DNA from: Stutzerimonas decontaminans
Lineage (GTDB): Bacteria; Pseudomonadota; Gammaproteobacteria; Pseudomonadales; Pseudomonadaceae
Assembly (NCBI RefSeq): GCF_000661915.1
Contig: NZ_CP007509.1
Location: forward strand, 310,001-374,000
Length of the DNA stretch: 64,000 bases
Direction of reading: 5' to 3'
Position numbers and translations under genes: made by a program. Shown here piece after piece: positions 33,006 through 42,221 of this stretch; position 1 is the stretch's first letter; every line of letters begins with the position of its first letter. The notes beneath the pieces are model-generated. The model searched no databases, had not been told where the DNA came from, and saw only the letters and a program-made list of their open reading frames with translations.

Positions 33006-33944
33006 ATGCCGGATTCGGTCGTTGCAGCGCCACGCATGCCGCCTCTTTATGCCCTGCGCGCCTTCGAAGTGGCGGCGCGTTTCGGTTCTTTCACCCAGGC
33101 AGCACAGAGCCTGTTCATCACACAAAGTGCGGTGAGCCGGCATGTGAAGACCCTGGAGGAGCACCTGGGCTGTCAGCTATTCGAACGGCGCGGTTCGCGG
33201 TTGGTCTTGACCGACGCCGGACGGCTGCTGGCGCAAGAGCTGAAGATCGGCTTCCGTACCATCGAGAATGCCTGTGTCGCAGTGACGCGCCAGCGCGGCG
33301 CGCTGCGCCTCAAGGCGCCGTCGACCCTGACCATGCGCTGGCTGCTGGGCACGCTGGAGGGTTTCCATATGGCCCATCCGCAAAGCCGCGTGCAGCTCAC
33401 CAGCGCCTGGATGGATCTGGATGCGGTGGACTTCAGCAGCGAGCCGTTCGACTGCGCAATCCTGCTGGGCAACGGCGGTTTTCCTGCTGATTGGCGGCGG
33501 GTGAAGCTGTTCGACGAGTGGCTGGTGCCGGTCTGCGCCCCCGACCTGCTCGGCGCAACCCCTTGGGCTACGCAGCAGCTGGGCGAGGCTGAGCTGATCC
33601 ACCCTTCGCGGGACTGTCGGGACTGGCGGCGCTGGTTGCAGCGCACCGGACGCGCGGATCAGATCGCCTGGCAGCAGGGCAAGCTTTTCGACACCCTGGA
33701 GCTGGGCATCTCCGCCGCGGCGCAGGGGCATGGCGTATCGATCGGCGACTTGGCGCTGGTCGGCACCGAACTGCAGCGCGGCAGCCTGGTGCTGCCGTTG
33801 CAGCAGGCGGTGAAGTCCGGCGACAGCTATTACCTGGTCTGGCCTGGCGGCGGCGATGAGTCGGCGACCCTGATGCGCATGCGCGACTACCTGCTCGAGC
33901 ACCTGCCGGACGTAACCAGTCAGGGTGTCGAGCTGTTGGATTGA
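33006..33944 (+). CDS. LysR-family transcriptional regulator (GcvA-like)
   Basis: 312 residues. The HTH is [26 protein letters not shown] cut into parts: [18 protein letters not shown] at about 37-54, preceded by [15 protein letters not shown]. The effector domain follows to the end. The sequence is of the GcvA/AmpR subtype. It is divergent from the hydroxylase-exporter pair across a 144-base spacer containing TGGG-N11-CCCA (32913-32931), a possible LysR box. It probably responds to an amino acid and controls the pair. AAGGAT lies upstream of the ATG at slightly long spacing. Confidence 0.88.
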   Translation: MPDSVVAAPRMPPLYALRAFEVAARFGSFTQAAQSLFITQSAVSRHVKTLEEHLGCQLFERRGSRLVLTDAGRLLAQELKIGFRTIENACVAVTRQRGALRLKAPSTLTMRWLLGTLEGFHMAHPQSRVQLTSAWMDLDAVDFSSEPFDCAILLGNGGFPADWRRVKLFDEWLVPVCAPDLLGATPWATQQLGEAELIHPSRDCRDWRRWLQRTGRADQIAWQQGKLFDTLELGISAAAQGHGVSIGDLALVGTELQRGSLVLPLQQAVKSGDSYYLVWPGGGDESATLMRMRDYLLEHLPDVTSQGVELLD

Positions 33945-34039
33945 GCGCGCGCGGCGGCCATTCAGTCATTGCCCCGGCCACCCTCGGTAGGGGAAAATGG
34001 CCGCCTTTTTCTACGTACACCCCCGCAGGAGATTCAGCG

Positions 34040-36037
34040 ATGCCCAGCCGTCGTGAGCGAGCCAATGCCATCCGCGCCCTCAGCATGGATGCCGTGCAGA
34101 AAGCCAACAGCGGCCACCCGGGTGCCCCCATGGGCATGGCGGACATCGCCGAAGTCCTCTGGCGCGATCATCTGAAGCACAGCCCGACCAACCCGCAGTG
34201 GGCCGACCGCGACCGCTTCGTGCTGTCCAACGGCCACGGCTCGATGCTGATCTACTCGCTGCTGCACCTGACCGGCTACGACCTGTCCATCGATGACCTG
34301 AAGAACTTCCGCCAGCTGCACAGCAAGACCCCGGGCCACCCGGAGTTCGGCTACACCGCTGGCGTCGAGACCACCACCGGCCCGCTCGGCCAGGGCCTGG
34401 CCAACGCCGTCGGCTTCGCCGTGGCCGAGAAGGTCATGGCTGCGCAGTTCAACCGCCCCGGCCATAACATCGTCGACCACAACACCTACGTGTTCCTTGG
34501 TGACGGCTGCATGATGGAAGGCATCAGCCATGAAGTCTGCTCGCTGGCCGGCACCCTGGGCCTGAACAAGCTGATCGCCTTCTACGACGACAACGGCATT
34601 TCCATCGACGGCGAAGTGCATGGCTGGTTCACCGACGACACCCCGCGCCGCTTCGAGGCCTATGGCTGGCAGGTGATCCGCAACGTCGACGGCCATGACG
34701 CCGAAGAGATCCAGATGGCCATCGAGACCGCGCGCAAGAGCGACCGGCCGACCCTGATCTGCTGCAAGACCATCATCGGCTTCGGCTCGCCGAACAAGCA
34801 GGGCAAGGAAGAATCCCACGGTGCTGCCCTGGGTGACGCCGAGATCGCGCTGACCCGTGAGGCGCTGGGCTGGAAGCATGGTCCCTTCGAAATCCCGGCC
34901 GAGATCTACGCCGAGTGGGACGCCAAGCAGAAGGGCGCCGACGCGGAGAACGAGTGGAACAAGCGCTTCGCCGCCTACGAGGCCGAATTCCCGGGTTTGG
35001 CATCCGAGTTCAAGCGGCGCATGGCAGGCGAGCTGCCGGCTGATTTTGCCGAGAAAGCCAGCGAGTTCATCCGTGAAGTCGCCAACAAGGGCGAGACCAT
35101 CGCCAGCCGCAAGGCCAGCCAGAACTGCCTGAATGCCTTCGGCCCGTTGCTGCCGGAACTGCTCGGCGGTTCGGCGGACCTCGCCGGCTCCAACCTGACC
35201 CTGTGGAAGGGCTGCAAGCCGGTAGTCGCCGAGGATGCCTCGGGCAACTACATGTATTACGGCGTGCGTGAGTTCGGCATGGCCGCGATCATGAACGGCG
35301 TCGCCCTGCACGGCGGCCTGATCCCGTACGGCGCGACCTTCCTGATGTTCATGGAATACGCGCGCAACGCCGTGCGCATGTCGGCGTTGATGAAGCAGCG
35401 GGTTCTCTATGTGTTCACCCACGATTCCATCGGTCTTGGCGAAGACGGTCCGACCCACCAGCCGATCGAGCAGTTGACCAGCCTGCGCACCACGCCGAAC
35501 CTGGATACCTGGCGTCCGGCCGATACCGTCGAATCCGCGGTGGCCTGGAAGCACGCGCTTGAGCGCAAGGATGGCCCGAGCGCACTGATCTTCTCGCGCC
35601 AGAACCTGCCGTTCCATGTGCGTGACAACGAAACCGAAGCGGCCATTGCCCGCGGTGGCTACATCCTGAAGAACTGCGCCGGCGAGCCGGAGTTGATCCT
35701 CATCGCCACCGGTTCGGAAGTCAGCCTGGCAGTGCAGGCCGCCGACAAGCTGACCGAACAGGGCCGCAAGGTGCGTGTCGTCTCGATGCCTTGCACCAGC
35801 GTGTTCGATAGCCAGGATGCCGCCTACAAGCAGCAGGTGCTGCCGGTGGAAGTCGGCGCGCGCATCGCCATCGAGGCGGCGCACGCGGACTACTGGTACA
35901 AGTACGTCGGTCTCGACGGTCGCATCATCGGCATGACCACCTACGGCGAATCGGCTCCGGCCAACCAGCTGTTCGAGGAGTTCGGCTTCACCGTCGACAA
36001 CATCCTCGCCGTCGCCGAAGAGCTGCTGGAGGACTGA
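34040..36037 (+). CDS. tktA: Transketolase
   Basis: 665 residues from ATG 34040, which has AGGAG 8 bases upstream and begins [19 protein letters not shown]; a longer in-frame reading from 33941 would overlap the LysR gene and is not conserved. It transfers two-carbon units in the pentose phosphate and Calvin-type pathways using thiamine diphosphate. TPP motif [14 protein letters not shown]...FYDDN and the C-terminal transketolase signature [13 protein letters not shown] are present. It heads a run of central-carbon genes (epd, pgk, fba) in the order typical of Pseudomonas. Confidence 0.96.
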   Translation: MPSRRERANAIRALSMDAVQKANSGHPGAPMGMADIAEVLWRDHLKHSPTNPQWADRDRFVLSNGHGSMLIYSLLHLTGYDLSIDDLKNFRQLHSKTPGHPEFGYTAGVETTTGPLGQGLANAVGFAVAEKVMAAQFNRPGHNIVDHNTYVFLGDGCMMEGISHEVCSLAGTLGLNKLIAFYDDNGISIDGEVHGWFTDDTPRRFEAYGWQVIRNVDGHDAEEIQMAIETARKSDRPTLICCKTIIGFGSPNKQGKEESHGAALGDAEIALTREALGWKHGPFEIPAEIYAEWDAKQKGADAENEWNKRFAAYEAEFPGLASEFKRRMAGELPADFAEKASEFIREVANKGETIASRKASQNCLNAFGPLLPELLGGSADLAGSNLTLWKGCKPVVAEDASGNYMYYGVREFGMAAIMNGVALHGGLIPYGATFLMFMEYARNAVRMSALMKQRVLYVFTHDSIGLGEDGPTHQPIEQLTSLRTTPNLDTWRPADTVESAVAWKHALERKDGPSALIFSRQNLPFHVRDNETEAAIARGGYILKNCAGEPELILIATGSEVSLAVQAADKLTEQGRKVRVVSMPCTSVFDSQDAAYKQQVLPVEVGARIAIEAAHADYWYKYVGLDGRIIGMTTYGESAPANQLFEEFGFTVDNILAVAEELLED

Positions 36038-36096
36038 TCGCGAAGATGGGACGCGGTGGCTGCGGTCATCCATCCCATCGAGCCCCATCCGCGTAG

Positions 36097-36124
36097 GGTG
36101 GAGAGCCGTCTGCGGCTTTCCACC
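36097..36124. repeat. REP-like hairpin between tktA and epd
   Basis: GGTGGAGAGCCG (36097-36108) and CGGCTTTCCACC (36113-36124) pair over 12 positions with one G-T, around a 4-base loop, within GCGTAGGGTGGA...TCCACC. GTAGGGTGGA...TCCACC hairpins are a common intergenic repeat in P. stutzeri-type genomes as I recall. It probably also shapes the tktA 3' end. Confidence 0.65.
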
Positions 36125-36144
36125 TGCAGGACCGACGAGAACCC

Positions 36145-37191
36145 ATGGCCAACGCCCGTCCCTATCGCGTCGCCCTCAACGGCTACGGCCGCATCGGCCG
36201 TTGCGTGCTGCGTGCATTCTATGAGCGCGGCGCCGCCTTCGATTTCCAGTTCGTTGCCCTCAACGATCTGGCCGACATGGCCAGCCTGGAATACCTCACC
36301 CGTTTCGACTCCACCCACGGCCGTTTTCCCGGCGATGTGAGCGTGGACGGCGATTGCCTGCATTTGAATGGGCACTGCGTGAAGGTGCTGCGTGAGTCGA
36401 CGCCCGAGGCCATCGACTGGCGGGCGCTGGACGTCGATCTGGTGCTGGAGTGCTCGGGTGCCTACACCAGCCGTGCCGATGGCGAGCGCTTTCTCGCCGC
36501 AGGTGTGCCGCGGGTGCTGTTCTCCCAGCCGATGGCCAGCGCGGCGGACGTCGACGCCACGGTGGTCATGGGCATCAACCAGCAGCAGCTGACCGGTGCC
36601 GAGCGGCTGGTGTCCAATGCCTCTTGCACCACCAACTGCGGCGTGCCGTTGCTCAAGCTGCTCAACGACGCGGTAGGCATCGAATACGCCTCGATCACCA
36701 CCATTCATTCGGCGATGAACGATCAGCCGGTGATCGACGCCTACCACCATGAGGACTTGCGCCGCACCCGTTCGGCCTTTCAGTCGGTGATTCCGGTGTC
36801 CACCGGGCTCGCCCGAGGCATTGAGCGCCTGCTGCCGGAACTCTCGGGGCGGATTCAGGCCAAAGCGGTGCGGGTGCCAACGGTGAACGTGTCCTGTCTG
36901 GACATCACGCTGCAGACCGCCTGCGATACCGATGCGCGAACGATCAACCGGGTGCTGCGCGAAGCCGCTGAAAACGGGCCTTTGCAGGGCTTGCTGGCGT
37001 ATACCGAGCTGCCCCACGCCAGCTGCGATTTCAATCACGATCCGCATTCGGCGATCGTCGACGGCAGCCTGACGCGCGCCTCCGGCCCGCGCCTGGTGAA
37101 CCTGCTGGCATGGTTCGACAACGAATGGGGATTCGCCAATCGCATGCTCGACGTCACCGACCATTATTTGCGCGTGGCCAATCGCACCTAG
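36145..37191 (+). CDS. epd: D-erythrose-4-phosphate dehydrogenase (GapB-like)
   Basis: 348 residues. NAD-binding LNGYGRIGRCVLRAFYE lies at the N terminus and the catalytic Cys is C161 in NASCTTNC. It oxidises erythrose 4-phosphate to 4-phosphoerythronate for pyridoxal phosphate synthesis. The assignment over glyceraldehyde-3-phosphate dehydrogenase rests on its place between tktA and pgk and on sequence segments such as IHSAMNDQPVIDAYH, typical of Epd. It lies 107 bases after tktA and 48 bases before pgk. Confidence 0.92.
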   Translation: MANARPYRVALNGYGRIGRCVLRAFYERGAAFDFQFVALNDLADMASLEYLTRFDSTHGRFPGDVSVDGDCLHLNGHCVKVLRESTPEAIDWRALDVDLVLECSGAYTSRADGERFLAAGVPRVLFSQPMASAADVDATVVMGINQQQLTGAERLVSNASCTTNCGVPLLKLLNDAVGIEYASITTIHSAMNDQPVIDAYHHEDLRRTRSAFQSVIPVSTGLARGIERLLPELSGRIQAKAVRVPTVNVSCLDITLQTACDTDARTINRVLREAAENGPLQGLLAYTELPHASCDFNHDPHSAIVDGSLTRASGPRLVNLLAWFDNEWGFANRMLDVTDHYLRVANRT

Positions 37192-37239
37192 CTCCCGCGC
37201 CTGGAACATCGCTGCTTCTCGACCTTAAGGAAGACCAAC

Positions 37240-38400
37240 ATGACCGTTTTGAAGATGACCGATCTCGACCTCCAGGGTAAGCGCGTGCTGATCCGCGAGG
37301 ACCTCAACGTGCCGGTGAAGGATGGCGCGGTGAAGAGCGATGCACGCATCCTGGCCTCGTTGCCGACCATCAAGCTGGCGCTGGAGAAGGGCGCCGCGGT
37401 GTTGGTCTGCTCGCACCTGGGCCGTCCGGAAGAGGGCGTCTACAGCGAGGAAGACAGCCTCAAACCGGTCGCCGACTACCTGTCCAGGGCCCTCGGCCGC
37501 GAAGTGCCGCTGATCAAGGACTATCTCGAAGGCGTCGAGGTGCAGCCGGGTGAACTGGTGTTGTTGGAGAACGTGCGCTTCAATAAGGGCGAGAAGAAGA
37601 ACACCGACGAACTGGCGCAGAAATACGCGGCGCTGTGCGACGTTTTCGTCATGGACGCCTTCGGCACTGCCCACCGCGCTCAGGGCTCGACTCACGGCGT
37701 GGCCAAATTCGCCAAGGTCGCCTGTGCCGGCCCGCTGCTGGCCGCCGAGCTGGAAGCGCTGGGCAAGGCACTGGACAAGCCGGCACGGCCGATGGTGGCC
37801 ATCGTCGCCGGCTCCAAGGTATCGACCAAGCTCGACGTGCTGACCTCGCTGGCCGACATCTGCGATCAGCTGATCGTTGGCGGCGGCATCGCCAACACCT
37901 TCCTCGCAGCTGCCGGCTACAACGTCGGCAAGTCGCTGCATGAAGCCGATCTGCTGGATACCGCCAAGGCCATCGCCGCCAAGGTCGCCGTGCCGCTACC
38001 GGTCGATGTGGTGGTCGCCAAGGAGTTCGCCGAAAGCGCCGAAGCCACAGTCAAGGCCATCGCCGATGTGGCCGACGACGACATGATCCTGGACATCGGG
38101 CCGAAGACCGCTGCCATGTTCGGTGAGATGCTCAAAGCCTCGCAGACTATCCTCTGGAATGGTCCGGTGGGTGTGTTCGAGTTCGACCAGTTCGGCAACG
38201 GCACCAAGGTCCTGGCCCAGGCCATCGCCCAGAGCCCGGCGTTCTCCATCGCCGGTGGCGGCGACACCCTGGCAGCCATCGATAAGTACGGCGTAGCCGA
38301 GCAGATTTCCTATATTTCCACCGGTGGTGGCGCCTTCCTCGAGTTCGTCGAGGGCAAGGTGCTGCCGGCCGTCGAAGTGCTGGAACAGCGCGCCGGCTGA
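37240..38400 (+). CDS. pgk: Phosphoglycerate kinase
   Basis: 386 residues, normal for gamma-proteobacteria. The N-terminal signature [16 protein letters not shown] and the C-terminal [16 protein letters not shown] (nucleotide-binding loop) are intact. It interconverts 1,3-bisphosphoglycerate and 3-phosphoglycerate with ATP formation in glycolysis and gluconeogenesis. AAGGAAG precedes the ATG. It is followed by a strong palindrome and two lipoprotein genes before fba. Confidence 0.97.
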   Translation: MTVLKMTDLDLQGKRVLIREDLNVPVKDGAVKSDARILASLPTIKLALEKGAAVLVCSHLGRPEEGVYSEEDSLKPVADYLSRALGREVPLIKDYLEGVEVQPGELVLLENVRFNKGEKKNTDELAQKYAALCDVFVMDAFGTAHRAQGSTHGVAKFAKVACAGPLLAAELEALGKALDKPARPMVAIVAGSKVSTKLDVLTSLADICDQLIVGGGIANTFLAAAGYNVGKSLHEADLLDTAKAIAAKVAVPLPVDVVVAKEFAESAEATVKAIADVADDDMILDIGPKTAAMFGEMLKASQTILWNGPVGVFEFDQFGNGTKVLAQAIAQSPAFSIAGGGDTLAAIDKYGVAEQISYISTGGGAFLEFVEGKVLPAVEVLEQRAG

Positions 38401-38435
38401 TTTCGTCGTCGAGGTGAGTGCCTCGATCGGCCCAG

Positions 38436-38461
38436 GTCGCCGGCGCCATGGCGCCGGCGAC
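38436..38461. terminator. Perfect 26-bp palindrome after pgk
   Basis: GTCGCCGGCGCCA and its complement TGGCGCCGGCGAC form a perfect GC-rich palindrome 35 bases past the pgk stop. It would fold as a hairpin with a short loop; only GTT follows, so it may attenuate rather than fully stop transcription toward the lipoprotein genes. Confidence 0.6.
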
Positions 38462-38536
38462 GTTAACCGCCTGCAGGCAACCCCGGCTGCCCGTCGTGGT
38501 CTTTGTTCTATCTTGAATAAGGAAAGGGGATGCATC

Positions 38537-38728
38537 ATGCGCTATGCCGTCGTTGCACTTTGCTGTCTGGGCCTGGCCGGTTGCGCCGGCAATTTGCCGG
38601 ATACGGCTTGCCAGGTGCTCGACCCGCCGCCGGTGCTCAGCCCGACTGCCGAGCATGACCAGCGCGTGGAGATTCAGGCCACAGGCGACCCGACCATCAC
38701 GCAAGGCGGCCTGCAGGATTGCCCCTGA
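38537..38728 (+). CDS. Very small predicted lipoprotein
   Basis: 63 residues from ATG 38537, preceded by AAAGGGG. A lipoprotein signal ends in LAGC (lipobox). The mature peptide is about 45 residues, contains CQVLDPPPVLSPTAEH and ends in GGLQDCP, so a disulfide is possible. No known domain. It sits 22 bases upstream of the MliC-like gene and is probably co-transcribed with it; a pair of small genes at this place, between pgk and fba, is also found in P. aeruginosa. Confidence 0.75.
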   Translation: MRYAVVALCCLGLAGCAGNLPDTACQVLDPPPVLSPTAEHDQRVEIQATGDPTITQGGLQDCP

Positions 38729-38750
38729 TTGACGCTGCCAAGGAGAAGGA

Positions 38751-39086
38751 ATGAAACGAGGCCTGTCCATGCTGGTAGCAGCATTGCTGCTCGGCGGTTG
38801 TGGCCATTGGCAATCGGGCCCGGACGCGCCGTTCGTGCGCTGGAAATGCCAGAGCCAGCAGAACATCGCCTGGCGCTATGCCAACGAGCAACGCAGCGCG
38901 ATCGACCTGAAAGTTGGCAATAGCGAGCGTGTTCACACCCTGCGCAAGGAACCTGCAACGCGTGGCAGTTTCTATAGCGATGGCGTTATCGCCTTCCATG
39001 ACAAGGGTAACGAGGCGCTGGTGTACCGCGTCGCCGATGACAAGGTGCTCGCCCACGGCTGCAGTGCGTCGCTCATCAGCATCTAG
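38751..39086 (+). CDS. MliC-like lipoprotein, possible C-type lysozyme inhibitor
   Basis: 111 residues. The N terminus is a lipoprotein signal with lipobox LGGC. The mature domain has FVRWKCQSQQNIAWRYAN and FYSDGVIAFHDKGNEALVYR, matching the MliC beta-barrel pattern (Tyr-Ser-Asp-Gly followed by Lys-Gly-Asn/Asp-Glu-Ala) that binds lysozyme's active site. Cys residues in WKCQ and HGCSAS probably form the conserved disulfide. It likely protects peptidoglycan from host or grazer lysozyme at the outer membrane. AAGGAGAAGGA precedes the ATG. Confidence 0.8.
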   Translation: MKRGLSMLVAALLLGGCGHWQSGPDAPFVRWKCQSQQNIAWRYANEQRSAIDLKVGNSERVHTLRKEPATRGSFYSDGVIAFHDKGNEALVYRVADDKVLAHGCSASLISI

Positions 39087-39266
39087 CAGTCAAACGAGTC
39101 GAAGCTGCCCTGCCGCTGCGGGGCATGAATTGAAAGCGCTGGCGGGACGCTGGCATTTGCCGCTCCCGCCTCTACAATGCCGCGCCCAGGTGCGGCGCTT
39201 GAACAGCGCCAGCCACTGCGGCAGGCTCTACACGATCAAACGACCCAGACCGGGAGAAAGGAAAAC

Positions 39267-40331
39267 ATGGCACTCATCAGCATGCGCCAGATGCTCGACC
39301 ACGCCGCCGAGTTCGGCTACGGCGTGCCGGCCTTCAACGTCAACAACCTCGAGCAGATGCGCGCCATCATGGAAGCGGCCGACAAGACCGACTCCCCGGT
39401 GATCGTCCAGGCTTCCGCCGGTGCGCGCAAATACGCCGGTGCGCCGTTCCTGCGTCATCTGATCCTGGCGGCGATCGAAGAATTCCCGCATATCCCGGTG
39501 TGCATGCATCAGGACCACGGCACCAGCCCGGATGTCTGCCAGCGCTCGATCCAGCTGGGCTTCTCCTCGGTGATGATGGATGGCTCGCTCCGCGAAGACG
39601 GCAAGACCCCCGCCGACTACGACTACAACGTCCGCGTGACCCAGCAGACCGTGGCCTTTGCCCATGCCTGCGGCGTTTCCGTGGAAGGCGAACTGGGTTG
39701 CCTGGGCAGCCTGGAAACCGGCATGGCCGGCGAGGAAGACGGTGTCGGTGCCGAGGGCGTGCTTGACCACAGCCAGCTGCTGACTGACCCGGAAGAAGCC
39801 GCCGACTTCGTCGCCAAGACCAAGGTCGATGCCCTGGCGATTGCCATCGGCACCAGCCACGGCGCCTACAAGTTCACCAAGCCGCCGACTGGCGACACCC
39901 TGTCGATCCAGCGCATCAAGGAAATCCATGCGCGCATCCCGGACACCCATCTGGTGATGCACGGTTCCTCGTCGGTGCCGCAGGAGTGGCTGCAGATCAT
40001 CAACCAGTACGGTGGTGAAATCGGTGAGACCTACGGCGTGCCGGTCGAGGAAATCGTCGAGGGCATCAAGTACGGCGTGCGCAAGGTCAACATCGATACC
40101 GACCTGCGTCTGGCCTCCACCGGCGCGATTCGCGAGTTCATGGCGAAGAACCCCAGCGAGTTCGACCCGCGTAAATACTTCGCCAAGACCGTCTCGGCCA
40201 TGCGCGACATCTGCATCGCGCGCTACGAAGCCTTCGGTACAGCCGGCAATGCCAGCAAGATCAAGCCGATCTCGCTGGAAGGCATGTTCCAGCGCTACGC
40301 CAGTGGTGAACTGGACCCGAAGATCAACTGA
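39267..40331 (+). CDS. fba: Class II fructose-1,6-bisphosphate aldolase
   Basis: 354 residues from ATG 39267 (AGAAAGG upstream); the longer reading from 39177 is not conserved. Zn ligands appear in [21 protein letters not shown] and VMHGSSSVP, with [15 protein letters not shown] and NIDTDLRLA as phosphate-binding regions. It cleaves fructose 1,6-bisphosphate to DHAP and glyceraldehyde 3-phosphate and mainly serves gluconeogenesis in pseudomonads lacking phosphofructokinase. It is the last gene of the tktA-epd-pgk-fba block and is closed by a strong terminator. Confidence 0.96.
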   Translation: MALISMRQMLDHAAEFGYGVPAFNVNNLEQMRAIMEAADKTDSPVIVQASAGARKYAGAPFLRHLILAAIEEFPHIPVCMHQDHGTSPDVCQRSIQLGFSSVMMDGSLREDGKTPADYDYNVRVTQQTVAFAHACGVSVEGELGCLGSLETGMAGEEDGVGAEGVLDHSQLLTDPEEAADFVAKTKVDALAIAIGTSHGAYKFTKPPTGDTLSIQRIKEIHARIPDTHLVMHGSSSVPQEWLQIINQYGGEIGETYGVPVEEIVEGIKYGVRKVNIDTDLRLASTGAIREFMAKNPSEFDPRKYFAKTVSAMRDICIARYEAFGTAGNASKIKPISLEGMFQRYASGELDPKIN

Positions 40332-40345
40332 TCGGTCCTGATATG

Positions 40346-40372
40346 AAAAAGCCCGCTTCGAGCGGGCTTTTT
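40346..40372. terminator. Bidirectional terminator after fba
   Basis: AAAAAGCCCGCT (40346-40357) and AGCGGGCTTTTT (40361-40372) with a 3-base loop: a classic Rho-independent terminator usable by fba and by the converging response-regulator gene. Confidence 0.93.
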
Positions 40373-40391
40373 CGTTTGTGCCTGACCTCGT

Positions 40392-40772
40392 TCAGCTGGC
40401 GAGCAACTGCTGGATCTGGCTGCGCAGCGTGTCCAGGGCGAAGGGTTTGGCCAGTACCGGCGCGGAGCGAGCGATCGGGCTGCCCGACTCGTAGATCTCG
40501 ATCGGATAGCCGCTGATGAAGATCACCTTGAGGTCGGGACGCAGCTTGAGCGCAGGTTCGGCGATCATCACGCCCGAGACGTTGCCCGGCAGGCGGAAGT
40601 CGGTCACCAGTAGATCCAGATGCGGCTTGGTCGCCAGGATTTCGAACGCCTTGGGCGCACTGTCCGCCTCCAGCACCTGGTAGCCCTCGCCGGCCAGATA
40701 ATCCGAGAGCAGGCTGAGGATATGCGGCTCGTCTTCGACGAGCAGGACGATTTTCGGCGGTGCGTGGTTCAT
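40392..40772 (-). CDS. Single-domain response regulator (receiver only)
   Basis: 126 residues covering one receiver: acidic pair Glu13-Asp14 in LLVEDEPHIL, phospho-Asp58 in LVTDFRLPG, and Lys109 in VLAKPF. It has no output domain, so it must act through a partner or as a phosphate sink. No histidine kinase is adjacent. The sequence resembles receivers attached to hybrid kinases of the FixJ/NtrX-like type. It converges on fba. Confidence 0.88.
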   Translation of the reverse strand: MNHAPPKIVLLVEDEPHILSLLSDYLAGEGYQVLEADSAPKAFEILATKPHLDLLVTDFRLPGNVSGVMIAEPALKLRPDLKVIFISGYPIEIYESGSPIARSAPVLAKPFALDTLRSQIQQLLAS

Positions 40773-40961
40773 GGTGGTCTCGATGTTGCCTTACGTGCTG
40801 CATGCCAGCCCATTGCGAGCCGGACAGGGTTTCGACAGGTTACGCGCTGCAAGTTTCAGTCCTGCAGCCAGACGGTCGTCACTTTCGCTGCGCTGCTGTG
40901 CGCTGGCGCACGTTGTGAACAGCATCCTCGCCGCTTCGGACGCTGCGCTCAAGGCCGACCT

Positions 40962-41003
40962 TAGCTGGGGGCGCCTAGCTGGGGGCGCCTAGCCGGGCGC
41001 CCC
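40962..41003. repeat. Short tandem repeat, 14-bp unit
   Basis: TAGCTGGGGGCGCC occurs twice in perfect tandem (40962-40975 and 40976-40989) followed by a degenerate third copy TAGCCGGGCGCCCC (40990-41003). The third copy's GGGCGCCC is complementary to the G-rich parts, so the block could fold. It lies between the response regulator and the methyltransferase gene. Confidence 0.8.
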
Positions 41004-41063
41004 TGCTGGCCCTGGATGGCGGGCCGCGGTAGGGTGGTCGGCCAGGTATTGCAGGAGTTCACC

Positions 41064-41678
41064 ATGAGCGAATCGGAGCAGGCAGCGCAGCGCACTCTCG
41101 ACTACTACCGCTTCAACGCCGAGGCGTTTCGCGAGGGCACCCGAGAGCACGACGTTAGCCAGAACCTCGATGCCCTTTTGCGTCACATTCAGGCCCAGCC
41201 CCCGCTGCGCATTCTTGACCTGGGCTGCGGCCCCGGCCGCGACCTGAAGGCGCTCACCGCCCGTGGACATGTTGCGGTCGGGCTTGATGGTACCGAGACC
41301 TTCGTCGAAATGGCGCGAGCGGACAGCGGCTGTGAGGTCTGGCAACAGGACCTGCTGCACCTGCAACTGCCGGCTGAATCGTTCGACGGCATCTTCGCCA
41401 ACGCGGTGCTCTTCCATGTCCCGAGCGTGCATCTGGCAAACGTTCTGGCGCACCTGCACGGCACGCTGAAGCCGGGCGGGGTGCTGTTCTGCTCCAATCC
41501 CCGCGGGCAGGACGAGGAGGGCTGGAACGGCGATCGCTATGGCGTCTGGTACTGCTGGCCGACCTGGCGTAAGCACTTGCTGGCGGCCGGCTTCGTTGAA
41601 CTGGAGCATTATTACCGCCCAGCAGGGCTGCCCACGGCGCAGCAGCCGTGGCTTGCGAGCGTCTGGCGCAAGGCCTGA
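41064..41678 (+). CDS. Class I SAM-dependent methyltransferase of unknown substrate
   Basis: 204 residues from ATG 41064, with GCAGGAG upstream. Motif I is ILDLGCGPGRDLKAL and motif II VGLDGTETFVEMAR; LHGTLKPGGVLFCSNPRG is the usual post-II/III region. The early YYRFNAEAFREGTREHD and the late YGVWYCWPTWRKHLLAAGF are distinctive but do not name a substrate. It stands as a single gene. Confidence 0.85.
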   Translation: MSESEQAAQRTLDYYRFNAEAFREGTREHDVSQNLDALLRHIQAQPPLRILDLGCGPGRDLKALTARGHVAVGLDGTETFVEMARADSGCEVWQQDLLHLQLPAESFDGIFANAVLFHVPSVHLANVLAHLHGTLKPGGVLFCSNPRGQDEEGWNGDRYGVWYCWPTWRKHLLAAGFVELEHYYRPAGLPTAQQPWLASVWRKA

Positions 41679-41855
41679 GCCGTCATTGCAGGCCGCAGAA
41701 TGCAACCTGCGTCACGCTTCGTATTGCGTTTTGCACGGCTTAATGCTTTGTATGTTAAACGTAAGTCGTTGTTTATAAAGGAAAAATATTGGTATGTAAG
41801 GTTGGCACGAACGCTGCTCCATTACGTGCGCTGGAACTTATTGGAGTACAGAACA

Positions 41856-42134
41856 ATGACCGCTGCACAACAATTCCTTACTGCTGCTTTTCCTGAGTTC
41901 GAAGTGCTCACCGAGCCCCGCCCGGATGGCGGATTGCTGCTGACCCTGCGTAACGACGACCGCACCCTGGTCAAGCGTGCGCTCTCCAAGGGGCAGACCC
42001 AGACCAGAATTCAACTCGAGTGGGTCGTCAGCTCGGTTCGCCGCGACCTGGCGCTGGAGGCGGGGATGTCGCCTTCCATCGCGCACCTACAAAGCCAGAG
42101 CCGTACCGCACTGCCCACATACGAGTACGCCTGA
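41856..42134 (+). CDS. DUF3509 family small protein
   Basis: 92 residues from ATG 41856 with GGAG upstream. It begins MTAAQQFLTAAFPEFEVL and contains EPRPDGGLLLTLRN, the pattern of the Pseudomonas-specific DUF3509 family, whose function is unknown. The 150 bases upstream are unusually AT-rich (for instance around 41740-41795), suggesting a strong or regulated promoter. It is closed by a clear terminator. Confidence 0.8.
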   Translation: MTAAQQFLTAAFPEFEVLTEPRPDGGLLLTLRNDDRTLVKRALSKGQTQTRIQLEWVVSSVRRDLALEAGMSPSIAHLQSQSRTALPTYEYA

Positions 42135-42139
42135 GCCTG

Positions 42140-42168
42140 CGGCTGCGGTTAATGCCGCAGCCGTTTTT
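42140..42168 (+). terminator. Terminator after the DUF3509 gene
   Basis: CGGCTGCGG (42140-42148) and CCGCAGCCG (42155-42163) with a 6-base loop, followed by TTTTT (42164-42168). Confidence 0.92.
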
Positions 42169-42221
42169 CGAGCCGGGCAGTGCAGCCCGGTTCTTTGCCG
42201 TGAAGCCGAAGAGGACAGCAC

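Noticed and set aside
34034..36088. Open frame antisense to tktA
   Set aside because: Shadow of the transketolase reading frame with no supporting start signal.
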